Assembly: GCF_009208735.1 (NCBI RefSeq)
Contig: NZ_WFLJ01000012.1
Coordinates: 1 to 64,000 of the forward strand
DNA length: 64,000 nucleotides
Direction: 5' to 3'
DNA from: Janthinobacterium rivuli
GTDB lineage: Bacteria > Pseudomonadota > Gammaproteobacteria > Burkholderiales > Burkholderiaceae_D
The translations under genes and the position numbers were made by a program. Below the pieces are notes generated by a model that made no database searches, was not told the origin of the DNA, and was given only the letters and a program-made list of their open reading frames with translations. Of this stretch, positions 8,110 through 17,290 are shown piece after piece (within the stretch, counting starts at the first letter, position 1; each line of letters begins with the position of its first letter).

Positions 8110-9189
8110 ATGTCCAGTCAGACCAATCTCAGCCGGCGCCGCTTCGGCGGCTTGTTGGCCGCCACCCTCGGGGCGGCAGGCACACCGGCATGGGCGGCGG
8201 CCGCGCAAGGGAAGGGCAAACGCATGCAACAGCAACACGCATTGATCAAACCGGCGCGCCTGCGCCAGGGCGACCTGGTCGCCATCATCGCGCCCGGCGG
8301 TTTTACGGATGAAGATGCCATCGCCAAGGCCCAGCGCAATATCGAATCGCTGGGACTGCGCGCCAGCCTGGGCGCGAACATCCGCGCCGTGCACGGCAAC
8401 TATGCTGGCACGGTGCAGCAGCGCCTCGACGACTTGCACGCGGCTTTTTCCGACCCCGAGGTCAAGGCGATCTGGGCCATCCGCGGCGGCTCCGGCTGCA
8501 TCTCGCTGCTGACGCTGCTCGACTATGCCTTGATCCGGCGCAACCCGAAAGTGCTGATCGGCTATTCCGACATCACGGCCCTGCACCTGGCCATCGCCAG
8601 CCAGACCGGGCTGGTGACCTTCCACGGCCCCGTGGCCTCGTCCACGTTTTCCGACTACACGGTGACGCAGCTGCAAAACGTGCTGATGACGCCGCAAGAC
8701 AGTTACACGATCCCGATGGCACTGGAGAATCACCGCCGCGCGCAGACGCAGCCGAATTTCGCCATCCGCACCGTGCATGGCGGCCAGGCGACGGGACGCT
8801 TGACTGGCGGCAACCTGTGCATGGTCAGCGCGCTGGCCGGCACGCCGTATGCGGCCGATTTCCGCGAGCACATCCTGTTCCTTGAAGAAATCAACGAAGT
8901 GCCCTACCGCATCGACCGGATGCTGTGCCAGCTCGACTTGTCCGTGGGGTTTGCCAAGGCGGCGGCGCTGATGCTGGGCATCTTCGAGCATTGCGAGGCG
9001 GCCGAGGGAGATACGGCGCTGAGCCTCGATGCCACCCTGGAGCAGCATCTGCAGCCCTTGGCCGTGCCGGCCGTCAGCGGCTATTCGTTTGGCCACATCC
9101 GCCACCAGTTCACGATACCGATGGGCATCCTCGCCACGCTCGATGCGGACCGGCAAACCTTGACCTTGTTGGAGCCGGCCGTCTGCTAG
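8110..9189 (+). CDS. S66 family LD-carboxypeptidase-like protein with Tat signal
   Basis: A 359-residue member of peptidase family S66, which includes LdcA (muropeptide LD-carboxypeptidase) and MccF (microcin C self-immunity). The N-terminus carries SRRRFGG followed by a hydrophobic stretch ending AWAAA, a twin-arginine export signal, so the enzyme should act in the periplasm, unlike cytoplasmic LdcA. The nucleophile-elbow region reads AIRGGSGCISLL, the glutamate region EEINEVPYRIDRML and the histidine region GHIRHQFTIPMG. In many relatives the residue after GGxG is the catalytic Ser; here it seems to be Cys. It lies 88 nt after the TonB receptor gene on the same strand and may be co-transcribed with it. 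Confidence 0.85.
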   Translation: MSSQTNLSRRRFGGLLAATLGAAGTPAWAAAAQGKGKRMQQQHALIKPARLRQGDLVAIIAPGGFTDEDAIAKAQRNIESLGLRASLGANIRAVHGNYAGTVQQRLDDLHAAFSDPEVKAIWAIRGGSGCISLLTLLDYALIRRNPKVLIGYSDITALHLAIASQTGLVTFHGPVASSTFSDYTVTQLQNVLMTPQDSYTIPMALENHRRAQTQPNFAIRTVHGGQATGRLTGGNLCMVSALAGTPYAADFREHILFLEEINEVPYRIDRMLCQLDLSVGFAKAAALMLGIFEHCEAAEGDTALSLDATLEQHLQPLAVPAVSGYSFGHIRHQFTIPMGILATLDADRQTLTLLEPAVC

Positions 9190-9276
9190 CGTACGGTGCA
9201 GCGGGGCGATTGTCAGTATGCTAGTGTGATTGCAGGCGTGGCACGAGGCCGCGCCGCTTTCTTTACCGTTTACAAC

Positions 9277-10170
9277 ATGATCAACCGCCACGCCAGTACC
9301 TACATCCTCAGCCACCCGCTGGCCTTCGTGCTGCAGGTGCTGAAGGGTTTCCGCGCCAACCAGGGATTGCTGCTGGCGGGCGCCGTCGCGTATTACTCGC
9401 TGCTATCCATCGTGCCGCTGCTGATGCTGGTGGTGGTGGCCCTGTCGCACGTGATCGCGCAGGACGAATTGCTGCAAACCATAGGCCATTACCTGGAATG
9501 GCTGGTGCCGGGACAATCGAAGGCCATCGTGGGCGAGATCGCGCACTTTCTCAACAACCGGGGCGTGATCGGCTGGTTGCTGCTGCTGACCATGCTGTTT
9601 TTCAGCTCGCTGGCGTTTACCGTGCTGGAAAACGCCATGAGCGTGATTTTCATCCACCGCGTGGCCATCCGCCGCCGCCATTTCCTCATTTCCGCCGTGC
9701 TGCCGTACTGCTACATCCTGTGCCTGGGCATCGGTATTTTGCTGATTACCCTGGTGGCGGGCGGCTTGCAGGTGATGGGCGAGGAAAGCGTGCGCTTCCT
9801 GCGGCACGACTGGGGCCTGGAAGGCGTCTCCGGCGTGCTGCTGTATTTGCTGGGGCTGGGGGGCGAAATTCTCGTACTGAGTTCGATTTACCTGGTCATG
9901 CCGGTCGGAAGATTATCGATCACGCATGCGCTGATCGGCGGCGTGACGGCGGCCTTGCTGTGGGAAATCGCCCGCCATGTGCTGGTCTGGTATTTTTCCA
10001 CCTTGTCGCAGGTCAACGTCGTGTATGGCTCGATGACGACAGCCATCGTCGTCATGTTCAGCCTGGAAATCGGCGCCACCCTGCTGCTGCTGGGCGCGCA
10101 AGTGATTTCCGAATACGAAAGAGTGGCCCGTGGCGGCGAAGAAGACAAGCCGCTGGCGCTAAGGACTTGA
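9277..10170 (+). CDS. YihY/BrkB family inner-membrane protein
   Basis: A 297-residue integral membrane protein of the YihY/virulence factor BrkB family, with six predicted membrane segments. Family-typical sequence includes GFRANQGLLLAGAVAYYSLL near the N-terminus and NVVYGSMTTAIVVMFSLEIG near the C-terminus. Function of the family is not settled; it was once annotated as RNase BN in error. The ATG at 9277 starts the usual short cytoplasmic leader; the frame stays open upstream to 9196 but that extension lacks family similarity. Confidence 0.88.
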   Translation: MINRHASTYILSHPLAFVLQVLKGFRANQGLLLAGAVAYYSLLSIVPLLMLVVVALSHVIAQDELLQTIGHYLEWLVPGQSKAIVGEIAHFLNNRGVIGWLLLLTMLFFSSLAFTVLENAMSVIFIHRVAIRRRHFLISAVLPYCYILCLGIGILLITLVAGGLQVMGEESVRFLRHDWGLEGVSGVLLYLLGLGGEILVLSSIYLVMPVGRLSITHALIGGVTAALLWEIARHVLVWYFSTLSQVNVVYGSMTTAIVVMFSLEIGATLLLLGAQVISEYERVARGGEEDKPLALRT

Positions 10171-10183
10171 TTTAAAAAGGTTG

Positions 10184-10212
10184 TTGCGTTGCACAAAAGG
10201 CTGTGCTATACT
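10184..10212 (+). promoter_or_regulatory. Sigma-70 promoter of the candidate small transcript
   Basis: TTGCGT, 17 bp, TATACT (10207-10212), with TG two bases before the -10 hexamer region. It is one of the best sigma-70 matches in the window and reads into a stretch without a conventional gene that ends at a terminator 245 nt later. Confidence 0.75.
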
Positions 10213-10351
10213 CCGTTCAGTGATTGAGATTTGGCAGCAAATTATCTCACCGTCCAGTTTCAGCGCGGCGACCGACACGTGTAATGTCGATGGCGTGACA
10301 GTGCGAAGAAATGGATTTTGTAATTCCGGATACGATGGTCGATTTACACTT

Positions 10352-10419
10352 GGAGTCACCATGCAGATAGCATGGGAGTCCGAAAATCAGGAGGCACTTT
10401 GCAGATAGCACTGGCGTCC
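10352..10419 (+). repeat. 30-nt imperfect tandem repeat containing ribosome-binding site and start codon
   Basis: Copies at 10352-10381 and 10390-10419 match at 24 of 30 bases. Each holds GGAG, a 5-nt gap, a start codon (ATG or TTG) and CAGATAGCA. The 8 bases between the copies are not repeated. Confidence 0.8.
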
Positions 10420-10456
10420 ATGACACGATTAAAGCATTGGTAATACATTGGAACGA

Positions 10457-10481
10457 AGCCCGCGCTAGCGGGCTTTTTTTT
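10457..10481 (+). terminator. Terminator of the candidate small transcript
   Basis: A perfect stem AGCCCGC/GCGGGCT with loop GCTA, followed directly by a run of T. Confidence 0.9.
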
Positions 10482-10503
10482 CGTCCATCGTTGGCAGTCG
10501 CTC

Positions 10504-10530
10504 GGGGTCAGACCCGGCGGGTCTGACCCC
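10504..10530. repeat. REP-like palindrome
   Basis: A perfect 12-bp inverted repeat GGGGTCAGACCC/GGGTCTGACCCC with loop GGC, in the gap between the small transcript and the end of the acyl-CoA dehydrogenase gene. The GGGGTCAGA core is shared with the repeats beside the RAYT transposase at 52605-52617. It may also help end minus-strand transcription. Confidence 0.65.
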
Positions 10531-10547
10531 AGCATTTGCCGTGGGGT

Positions 10548-11675
10548 TTATAAAGCCCGCGCAATCAAAATCTTCTGAATATCGCTGGTCCCCTCATAAA
10601 TCTGGCACACGCGCACGTCGCGGTAGATGCGCTCGACGGGGAAGTCGGACACATAACCGTAGCCGCCGTGCACCTGGATGGCGTCCGAGCACACTTTTTC
10701 CGCCATTTCCGACGCGAACAGCTTGGCCATGGCCGCTTCCTTCAGGCAGGGCAGGCCTGCATCCTTCATGGCCGCCGCGTGGCGTATCAGCTGGCGCGCC
10801 GCTTCGATCTGCGTGGCCATGTCGGCCAGGCGGAATTGCACGGCCTGGTGTTCATAGATGGGTTTGCCGAAACTTTCGCGCTCGCGCGCATAGCTCAAGG
10901 CTGCCTCATACGCGGCGCGCGCCATGCCCACGGCTTGCGAGGCGATGCCGATGCGTCCGCCTTCCAGGCCGGACAGGGCGATCTTGTAGCCTTGTCCTTC
11001 TTCGCCGATCAAATTTTCCGCCGGGATGCGGCAATTCTCGAACAGGATTTGCGCCGTGTCCGACGAGTGCTGGCCCATCTTCTGTTCCAGTCCCGCCACG
11101 ATGTAGCCGGGCGTGTTCGTCGGTACCCAGAAGGCGCTGATGCCGCGCTTGCCGGCCGCCTTGTCGGTGACGGCCATGACGATGGCCACGTCCGCATACT
11201 TGCCGCTTGTAATGAACTGTTTCGTGCCGTTGATGACGTAGTCATTGCCGTCGCGCGTGGCCGTCGTGCGCAGGGCCGAGGCGTCGCTGCCCGTGTGCGG
11301 TTCCGTCAGGCAAAACGCGCCCAACATCGTGCCTTGCGCCAGCGGGCGCAGCCACTGTTCCTTCTGTGCATCGTTGGCATACATCATGGCGATGCTGCAC
11401 ACGGGGCAATTGTTGACGGAAATGATGGTCGACGTGCCGCCATCGCCGGCGGCGATTTCTTCCAGCACCAGGGCCAAGGACACATAGTCGAGGCCGGCGC
11501 CGCCGAGCGCTTCCGGCACGGCCACGCCAAAGGCGCCCAGCGCGGCCAGCTCCTGCAATTCTTCCTTGGGGAAATGATGTTCCTTGTCCCAGCGGGCCGC
11601 GTTGGGCGCCAGGCGCTCGCGCGAAAAACTGCGCAGCGCTTCCTGGATCATGGTCTGTTCTTCGTTGAGTATCAT
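10548..11675 (-). CDS. Acyl-CoA dehydrogenase (short-chain type)
   Basis: A 375-residue FAD-dependent enzyme that introduces the 2,3-double bond into acyl-CoA and passes electrons to ETF. Typical ACAD segments: AFCLTEPHTGSDA (FAD/substrate loop), YVINGTKQFITSG, and IQVHGGYGYVSDFPVERIYR. The catalytic base is the Glu in YEGTSDIQ near the C-terminus, the position used by short- and medium-chain dehydrogenases, unlike the LiuA paralogue at 15502-16686. It is the last gene of the minus-strand fatty/branched-chain acyl group and follows the SDR gene by 37 nt. Chain-length preference cannot be fixed from sequence. Confidence 0.9.
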   Translation of the reverse strand: MILNEEQTMIQEALRSFSRERLAPNAARWDKEHHFPKEELQELAALGAFGVAVPEALGGAGLDYVSLALVLEEIAAGDGGTSTIISVNNCPVCSIAMMYANDAQKEQWLRPLAQGTMLGAFCLTEPHTGSDASALRTTATRDGNDYVINGTKQFITSGKYADVAIVMAVTDKAAGKRGISAFWVPTNTPGYIVAGLEQKMGQHSSDTAQILFENCRIPAENLIGEEGQGYKIALSGLEGGRIGIASQAVGMARAAYEAALSYARERESFGKPIYEHQAVQFRLADMATQIEAARQLIRHAAAMKDAGLPCLKEAAMAKLFASEMAEKVCSDAIQVHGGYGYVSDFPVERIYRDVRVCQIYEGTSDIQKILIARAL

Positions 11676-11712
11676 GGGACGTCGTCTCGTTTGTTTTTAT
11701 GGTGTGTGGGAA

Positions 11713-12381
11713 TTACCAGGCTATGGGCTTGCCGTCGTAGTTGCGGAACACCGCTTTGTCCGTGGCCGGCAGGCTGGCCAGGGTGGCGCGGATGCCGGCG
11801 GCGCTTTCCTCCGGCGAAATGTCGGCGCCGGCGCCGCCCATGTCCGTGCGTACCCAGCCCGGGTGGAAGGCCACGCAGCTGACGCCTTGCGGGCCATGCA
11901 CGAGGGCGGTGTCGATCAGCACGGAATTCAAGGCCGCCTTGCTGGCGCGGTACAGCGAACCGCTGGGGTTGCCCCGTTCGCTCAAGGAACCCATGTGCGA
12001 AGACAGCACGGCCAGCTTGCCTTTCGCGTTGGCCACCAGCGGCGCCAGGATCGGCAGCAGCCGCATGGCCGCCAGCACGTTCGTGTGCATGACGAGGTCG
12101 AAATCGGCTTGCGCGGGAAAACCGTCGTGGCGGGGTCCATACACGCCCGCGTTGAGGATGGCCACGTCGAGTTTTTCATCGTCGAGCTTCCAGCCCAGGC
12201 CGGCGCAGCCTTCCACGTCCGTCACGTCGAGCTGGTGCGCTTCCGCACCCAGTTGCTTGAGCTCTGCGCAAGCGTCTGGTGTGCGCGCCGTGGCGATGAC
12301 GCGCCAGCCATCGTGGCGGTATTGACGGACGAGCTCGTGGCCGATGCCGCGCGAGGCGCCGATGATCAATGCGGTAGGCAT
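11713..12381 (-). CDS. SDR family oxidoreductase
   Basis: A 222-residue classical short-chain dehydrogenase/reductase. The dinucleotide-binding motif IIGASRGIGHEL is at residues 5-16, and the catalytic Tyr and Lys are in the YRASK segment, with a serine about a dozen residues before. Length is slightly short for the family (about 250), consistent with a compact C-terminus. Substrate is unknown. It lies between the thiolase terminator and an acyl-CoA dehydrogenase gene, so a role in acyl metabolism is possible but not shown. Confidence 0.87.
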   Translation of the reverse strand: MPTALIIGASRGIGHELVRQYRHDGWRVIATARTPDACAELKQLGAEAHQLDVTDVEGCAGLGWKLDDEKLDVAILNAGVYGPRHDGFPAQADFDLVMHTNVLAAMRLLPILAPLVANAKGKLAVLSSHMGSLSERGNPSGSLYRASKAALNSVLIDTALVHGPQGVSCVAFHPGWVRTDMGGAGADISPEESAAGIRATLASLPATDKAVFRNYDGKPIAW

Positions 12382-12394
12382 ATGTGTTCTCCCT

Positions 12395-12440
12395 GAAAAT
12401 AAAATGAAAGGGCGCGCACCGTGAACCGCGGTGCGCGCCC
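12395..12440 (-). terminator. Terminator after the thiolase gene
   Basis: A perfect 12-bp stem GGGCGCGCACCG/CGGTGCGCGCCC with a 7-base loop; on the minus strand it is followed by the T-rich TTTCATTTTATTTTC. It lies 15 nt past the thiolase stop and separates the liu-aceK-thiolase genes from the SDR and dehydrogenase genes. Confidence 0.8.
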
Positions 12441-12455
12441 GTGCTCAGGAAGAGC

Positions 12456-13652
12456 TTATACCAGTTCGATCGCCATCGCCGTCGCTTCGCCGCCGCCGAT
12501 GCACAGGGCTGCCACGCCGCGCTTGCCGCCGGTTTTCTTCAAGGCGCCCAGCAGGGTGACGATGATGCGCGCGCCCGAGGCGCCGATCGGGTGGCCCAGC
12601 GCGCACGCGCCGCCGTGGATGTTGATCTTGCTGTGCGGAATGTCGAGGTCGTGCATGGCGGCCATCGGCACGGCGGCGAACGCTTCATTGATCTCGAACA
12701 AGTCCACGTTGCTGCTGCTCCAGCCCGTTTTTGCGTACAGCTTTTTCACCGCGCCGATGGGGGCCGTGGTGAATTCGTTCGGCGCCTGTGCATGCGTGGC
12801 GTGGCCGTGGATTTTCGCGATGACGGTGCAGCCGAGTTTTTTCGCCGTCGACTCGCGCATCAGCACGAGGGCCGCCGCGCCGTCGTTGATCGACGAGGAC
12901 GAAGCGGCCGTGATGGTGCCGTCCTTCTTGAACGCCGCCTTCAAGGTCGGGATTTTTTCCAGGCGGGCTTTTTGCGGGCCTTCATCGATGCTGACGATGG
13001 TGTCGCCGCCACGGCCGGAGACCGTCACGGGCACGATTTCCCATTCGAAACTGCCATCCTTGGTGGCCGCTTGCGCGCGTTTGACGGATTCGATGGCGAA
13101 GGCATCCTGCGCTTCGCGCGTGAAGCTATATTGGCTGGCGCACTCTTCGGCAAACGTGCCCATCGAGCGGGCATTGCCCTTTTCATCGCGGCTGTAGGCG
13201 TCTTCCAGGCCATCCATCATCATGTGGTCATAGATCATGCCGTGGCCGATGCGGTAGCCGCCGCGCGCCTTCGGCACCAGGTAGGGGGCGTTGGTCATCG
13301 ATTCCATGCCGCCCGCCACCACCACGTCGGCGCTGCCGGCGAGCAAGGTGTCATGCGCGAACATGGTCGTCTGCATGGCCGAGCCGCACATTTTCGACAG
13401 GGTGACGGCACCGGTGGAATCGGGCAAGCCAGCCTTGCGCAAGGCTTGGCGCGCGGGCGCCTGGCCCTGGCCGGCCATCAGGCAATTGCCGAAAAACACG
13501 TGTTCAACGGCATCCGGCGCCACGCCGGCCCGTTCGACGGCGGCGCGGATGGCCACGGCGCCCAGGTCGCTGGCGGTGACGTTGGCAAAATCGCCCTGGA
13601 AGGCGCCCATGGGGGTGCGCGCGGCACCGACGATTACGACTGGATCATTCAT
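12456..13652 (-). CDS. Acetyl-CoA C-acetyltransferase (thiolase)
   Basis: A 398-residue thiolase that cleaves acetoacetyl-CoA or 3-ketoacyl-CoA to acetyl-CoA, or runs in reverse. The acyl-accepting Cys89 lies in SKMCGSAMQ. The His of [16 protein letters not shown] and the Cys of [12 protein letters not shown] complete the active site. The N-terminus [16 protein letters not shown] is typical. I chose ATG 13652 because it starts the thiolase fold; the frame stays open upstream inside aceK. The start overlaps the aceK stop as ATGA, so translation is probably coupled. Acetyl-CoA is an end product of leucine breakdown, which fits the neighbouring LiuA. Confidence 0.92.
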   Translation of the reverse strand: MNDPVVIVGAARTPMGAFQGDFANVTASDLGAVAIRAAVERAGVAPDAVEHVFFGNCLMAGQGQAPARQALRKAGLPDSTGAVTLSKMCGSAMQTTMFAHDTLLAGSADVVVAGGMESMTNAPYLVPKARGGYRIGHGMIYDHMMMDGLEDAYSRDEKGNARSMGTFAEECASQYSFTREAQDAFAIESVKRAQAATKDGSFEWEIVPVTVSGRGGDTIVSIDEGPQKARLEKIPTLKAAFKKDGTITAASSSSINDGAAALVLMRESTAKKLGCTVIAKIHGHATHAQAPNEFTTAPIGAVKKLYAKTGWSSSNVDLFEINEAFAAVPMAAMHDLDIPHSKINIHGGACALGHPIGASGARIIVTLLGALKKTGGKRGVAALCIGGGEATAMAIELV

Positions 13653-15448
13653 GTTGGATCTCCGGTTAAGGGTAGGGATGATGACTGCATACAAAAACGC
13701 AGGTGCTGCGGATAAGGGAAGACGTCCTCGATATGGCCGTCTTCGATGCGCTGCTTGCGCGCCTGCCAATATTGCGCCGTCAGCAGGTCGGCATGGTGCT
13801 GCATGAAATAGCTGCGGATGCGGGGATTGCCCAGCAGGAAGGTGCCGAATTGTTCGGGAAACACATCGTGCTTGCCGATGGGATACCACGGTTCGGCCGA
13901 CATTTCTTCCTCCTCCGTGCGCGCCTCGGGGATGACGCGGAACTGGCAATCGGTGATGTACTCGATTTCATCGTAATCGTAAAATACGACACGCTGATGA
14001 CGGGTGACGCCAAAGTTTTTGTACAGCATGTCCCCCGGAAAGATATTTGCCGCCACCAGTTCCTTGATGGCGTTGCCGTATTCGACGATGCCGTGTTCGA
14101 CCAGGTCGGCGCGGCCTTCCTTCTCGGCATTGCTCAGCCACATGTTCAGCGGCACCATGCGCCGCTCGATGTACAGGTGGCGGATGATGATCTGCTCGTG
14201 GTCTTCTTCGATCAGCGAGGGAGCGAACTGTTTCAGCTCGGCCAGCAGTTCCGCGGCAAAACGGGTGCGGGGAAAGGCCACGTTGGAATACTCGAGCGTG
14301 TCGGCCATGCGGCCCACGCGGTCGTGATGCTTCACCAGCAAATACTTTTGCTGGACTTGCGCGCGCGTCGTTTCCTTGGGCGGCGGGAAAAAATCCTTGA
14401 TTACCTTGAAGACATAGGGGAACGACGGCAGGGCAAACACCAGCATCACCAGGCCGCGGATGCCGGGCGCGCTTTCGAAGTGGTCCGATGAGTGTTTCAG
14501 ATGCTGCAGATAGTCGCGGTAAAACAGCGTCTTGCCCTGTTTTTGCAGGCCCAGTATCGTATAAATTTCGCTGCGCGGTTTGCGCGGCAGCAAGCTGCGC
14601 AGGAATTGCACATAGGCCGACGGCACTTCCATATCGACCAGGAAATACGCGCGCGTAAATGAAAACAGCACGGCAATCTGCTGCTGCTCGAACAGCACCG
14701 TGTCGAGCACCAGCTCGCCGTGACGGTTGTGCAGGATCGGCACGACAAACGGGTATTCGCGGTTGCCGTTGATGCCTTTGCCGACCAGATAGGCGCCCTT
14801 GTTGCGGTAGAACAAACTGGTCAGGACCTGGAGCTGGTGGTTCGGTTCCAGCCGGTCGGCGCCGAACAGTTGCTGCAGGCGCGCTTCCACCTGGGCCACG
14901 TCGCGTTCCAGGTTGGCAAATGCGCAGTCCAGCTGGAAGTTGTTCACCATGCGCGTCAAGGTGTGGCGCAAGCCGTCCTGGCCAGGGTAATACACGCGGT
15001 AGGTGGGCACCGGGTCTTGCGTGTCGATGTATTCCGTGGACACGACGGGGCGCACGAAAATATAGTCGTTATTGAAATACGTGCGATGCAGGATGTTGCA
15101 GCAGACGGAATTAAAGAAGGTTTCCGCCAGTTCCGGCTGCTTGTGTTCCGTCAGCATGCCGATATAGTGCAGCTTGAGTTCGCGCCACACTTCGTCGCTC
15201 AACTCCGACTCTTCGTACTCATCTTCGAGCATCTGCACGCATTCCTGCACGCGCTTGTCATAGAAGTCGATGCGCTCGCGGGCCGCCGTCTGCGCCGCGG
15301 ACCAGGCGCCTTGCTCGAAATACCGCTTGGCGTGCTGGCTCGTTTCACGGAACAGGCGGTAATGCTTGTCGAAGCCGTCGCGGATGGTGCGCGCGATATC
15401 GAATGCAATCTGCGAAGAGAGCAATTTGGGGAAGGCAATGTGCGTCAT
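13649..15448 (-). CDS. aceK: Isocitrate dehydrogenase kinase/phosphatase
   Basis: A 599-residue bifunctional enzyme that phosphorylates and dephosphorylates isocitrate dehydrogenase, switching carbon between the TCA cycle and the glyoxylate shunt. Length fits AceK (about 570-600). Recognisable segments are the central [20 protein letters not shown] and [20 protein letters not shown] and, in the catalytic lobe, [19 protein letters not shown]. It is not next to aceBA as in enteric bacteria; it sits 53 nt after liuA and its stop overlaps the thiolase start. That places control of the glyoxylate shunt in an acetyl-CoA-generating operon. Confidence 0.95.
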   Translation of the reverse strand: MTHIAFPKLLSSQIAFDIARTIRDGFDKHYRLFRETSQHAKRYFEQGAWSAAQTAARERIDFYDKRVQECVQMLEDEYEESELSDEVWRELKLHYIGMLTEHKQPELAETFFNSVCCNILHRTYFNNDYIFVRPVVSTEYIDTQDPVPTYRVYYPGQDGLRHTLTRMVNNFQLDCAFANLERDVAQVEARLQQLFGADRLEPNHQLQVLTSLFYRNKGAYLVGKGINGNREYPFVVPILHNRHGELVLDTVLFEQQQIAVLFSFTRAYFLVDMEVPSAYVQFLRSLLPRKPRSEIYTILGLQKQGKTLFYRDYLQHLKHSSDHFESAPGIRGLVMLVFALPSFPYVFKVIKDFFPPPKETTRAQVQQKYLLVKHHDRVGRMADTLEYSNVAFPRTRFAAELLAELKQFAPSLIEEDHEQIIIRHLYIERRMVPLNMWLSNAEKEGRADLVEHGIVEYGNAIKELVAANIFPGDMLYKNFGVTRHQRVVFYDYDEIEYITDCQFRVIPEARTEEEEMSAEPWYPIGKHDVFPEQFGTFLLGNPRIRSYFMQHHADLLTAQYWQARKQRIEDGHIEDVFPYPQHLRFCMQSSSLPLTGDPT

Positions 15449-15501
15449 ATCTGTGCTCGCATGAATGGCTCCTCACCCAGTCGATAGTCGCGCGCCCGTG
15501 C

Positions 15502-16686
15502 TTACTTGGTTTCCGCAAACAGTTCGCGGCCTATCAGCATGCGGCGGATCTCGCTGGTCCCGGCGCCGATTTCGTACAGCTTGGCATCGCGCCACAGGCG
15601 GCCGGCCGGATACTCGTTGATGTAGCCGTTGCCGCCCAGGGCCTGGATCGCTTCACCGGCCATCCAGGTCGCCTTCTCCGCACTATACAGAATGGCGCCG
15701 GCCGCGTCCTTGCGCAACTGGCGCACGGCTTCCGGCGTGGTGGCGCGGTCGCAGGCCTGGCCCACGGCATACACATAGGCCTTGCACGCCATCATGGTCG
15801 AATACATATCGGCCAGTTTTCCCTGCATCAATTGGAATTCGCCGATGGGCTGACCGAATTGCTTGCGGTCATGCACGTATGGCACGACCAGGTCCATGCA
15901 GGCTTGCATGATGCCCAGCGGGCCGCCGGACAGCACGGTGCGCTCGAAATCGAGGCCCGACATCAGCACATTGACGCCCTTGCCCAGGCCGCCGAGCACG
16001 TTTTCGGCCGGCACTTCGCAATCCTGGAATACCAGTTCGCCCGTGTGCGAGCCGCGCATGCCCAGTTTGTCGAGCTTTTGCGCGATGGAAAAGCCCTTGA
16101 AATTCTTTTCGATCAGGAACGCCGTCATGCCGCGCGGCCCCGCTTCCAGGTCGTTCTTGGCGTACACCACCAGCACGTCCGCGTCAGGGCCGTTGGTGAT
16201 CCACATCTTGGTGCCGTTCAAGACCCAGCGGTCTCCCTTGAAGTCGGCGCGCAGCTTCATGCTGACGACGTCCGAGCCCGCGTTCGGTTCCGACATGGCC
16301 AAGGCGCCAATGTGTTCGCCTGTGATCAGCTTCGGCAGGTATTTGGCTTTTTGCTCGGCCGTGCCGTTGCGCTTGATCTGGTTGACGCACAGGTTCGAGT
16401 GGGCGCCGTAGGACAGGCCGACGGAGGCCGAGGCGCGCGAGATCTCTTCCATGGCAATGATGTGCGCCAGGTAACCCATGCCGGCGCCGCCGTATTCTTC
16501 GCTGACGGTGATGCCGAGCAAGCCCATGTCGCCCATCTTGCGCCACAGATCCATGGGGAACTGGTCGGTGCGGTCGATTTCAGCCGCGCGCGGTGCGATT
16601 TCAGCGGCGGCGAATTGTTGGATCGCTACTCTTAGCGAGGCGATGTCGTCGCCGTGGTCAAAGGTCAAGCCTGGGAGATGGAGCAT
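15502..16686 (-). CDS. liuA: Isovaleryl-CoA dehydrogenase
   Basis: A 394-residue acyl-CoA dehydrogenase that oxidises isovaleryl-CoA to 3-methylcrotonyl-CoA in leucine degradation. It carries [18 protein letters not shown] and [18 protein letters not shown]. The catalytic Glu is in the [13 protein letters not shown] helix, as in isovaleryl-CoA dehydrogenases, and the C-terminal loop reads [12 protein letters not shown] with no Glu at the short-chain position. This separates it from the paralogue at 10548. It is the first gene after liuR, 122 nt away, with a LiuR-type operator between. The next leucine-pathway genes liuBCD are not in the window. Confidence 0.94.
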   Translation of the reverse strand: MLHLPGLTFDHGDDIASLRVAIQQFAAAEIAPRAAEIDRTDQFPMDLWRKMGDMGLLGITVSEEYGGAGMGYLAHIIAMEEISRASASVGLSYGAHSNLCVNQIKRNGTAEQKAKYLPKLITGEHIGALAMSEPNAGSDVVSMKLRADFKGDRWVLNGTKMWITNGPDADVLVVYAKNDLEAGPRGMTAFLIEKNFKGFSIAQKLDKLGMRGSHTGELVFQDCEVPAENVLGGLGKGVNVLMSGLDFERTVLSGGPLGIMQACMDLVVPYVHDRKQFGQPIGEFQLMQGKLADMYSTMMACKAYVYAVGQACDRATTPEAVRQLRKDAAGAILYSAEKATWMAGEAIQALGGNGYINEYPAGRLWRDAKLYEIGAGTSEIRRMLIGRELFAETK

Positions 16687-16739
16687 GTCGTCCTCGTCGT
16701 TATAAGTGTGGCGGTCATGGGTGCCGGGTCAGTGAAGCT

Positions 16740-16774
16740 ATGATACTCAGTTGTGACGTTTACGTAAACGTCAA
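16740..16774 (-). promoter_or_regulatory. LiuR-type operator and promoter of liuA
   Basis: On the minus strand TTGACGTTTACGTAAA (16774-16759), nearly identical to the site before liuR. A possible promoter TTTACG-N17-TATCAT overlaps it (the -10 is at 16745-16740). MerR-family regulators of branched-chain catabolism bind such ACGT-rich palindromes. Confidence 0.75.
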
Positions 16775-16808
16775 GTGATGCGCGCGGCAAGCGCCGCCGC
16801 ACCGATGC

Positions 16809-17213
16809 CTAGTTGGTTTGCGCCTGATCAAGGTTCAAGTCCGCCAGCATGCGCGCGCAAGCGTCTTCATGCGCACTGATTTCCGCCAGCGCCATTTCAA
16901 TGTCGATGCGCTGCTGCTCCAGAGTCTGCCGGTGCTGCGCCAGGACGCCCAGGAAGCGGTCCATCTGCGCGCGCGTGTCCTTCGGCGACTCGTACATGTC
17001 GACCAGGCTCTTGATCTCCGACAGCGCCAGGCCCAGGCGCTTGCCGCGCAGGGTCAGTTTCAAGCGGGTGCGGTCGCGCGGCGTGTAGACGCGGCTGCGC
17101 CCGCCGGCGCCTTCGCGTTTCGGACTGAGCAAGCCCTGGTCTTCATAGAAACGGATGGCGCGCGCCGTGATGTCGAATTCCCGCGCCAGTTCGGTAATGG
17201 TATAGGTCGTCAT
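16809..17213 (-). CDS. liuR: MerR family regulator of branched-chain amino acid catabolism
   Basis: A 134-residue MerR-type repressor. The N-terminal winged helix begins TYTITELAREFDITARAIRF, followed by FYEDQGLLSP and a GRSRVYTPRDRTRLKL segment; the C-terminal half is a dimerising helix (residues 75-120). No metal-binding cysteine cluster is seen apart from one Cys near the end. I chose ATG 17213 because it starts directly at the DNA-binding domain; starts at 17273 or 17237 add only a Pro-rich tail. The gene has an operator over its own promoter and another before liuA, so it controls itself and the liuA-aceK-thiolase genes. Confidence 0.88.
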   Translation of the reverse strand: MTTYTITELAREFDITARAIRFYEDQGLLSPKREGAGGRSRVYTPRDRTRLKLTLRGKRLGLALSEIKSLVDMYESPKDTRAQMDRFLGVLAQHRQTLEQQRIDIEMALAEISAHEDACARMLADLNLDQAQTN

Positions 17214-17290
17214 GGGTGCGGGCGGTGTCGGTTGCATGGGTGGTCGGTCGTCAGATGGGGTGCGGCGAAGCAATGGGTGGCAAAGTGCCG

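Larger units (their letters stand above)
10219..10481 (+). ncRNA. Candidate small RNA or short-peptide transcript
   Basis: A region of about 263 nt bounded by the strong promoter at 10184-10212 and the intrinsic terminator at 10457-10481, with no long gene inside. It contains three very short frames, two with their own ribosome-binding site: ATG 10311 (19 residues, overlapping the next start), ATG 10361 after GGAG (15 residues) and TTG 10399 after GGAG (14 residues). The last two lie in a 30-nt direct repeat. I cannot tell whether this is a regulatory RNA, a chain of leader peptides or both. It does not look like 6S RNA, tmRNA or RNase P RNA. Confidence 0.55.

Noticed and set aside
10181..10408. 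A 75-codon plus-strand frame across the small-transcript promoter
   Set aside because: It begins upstream of the promoter -10, lacks a ribosome-binding site and has no recognisable sequence.
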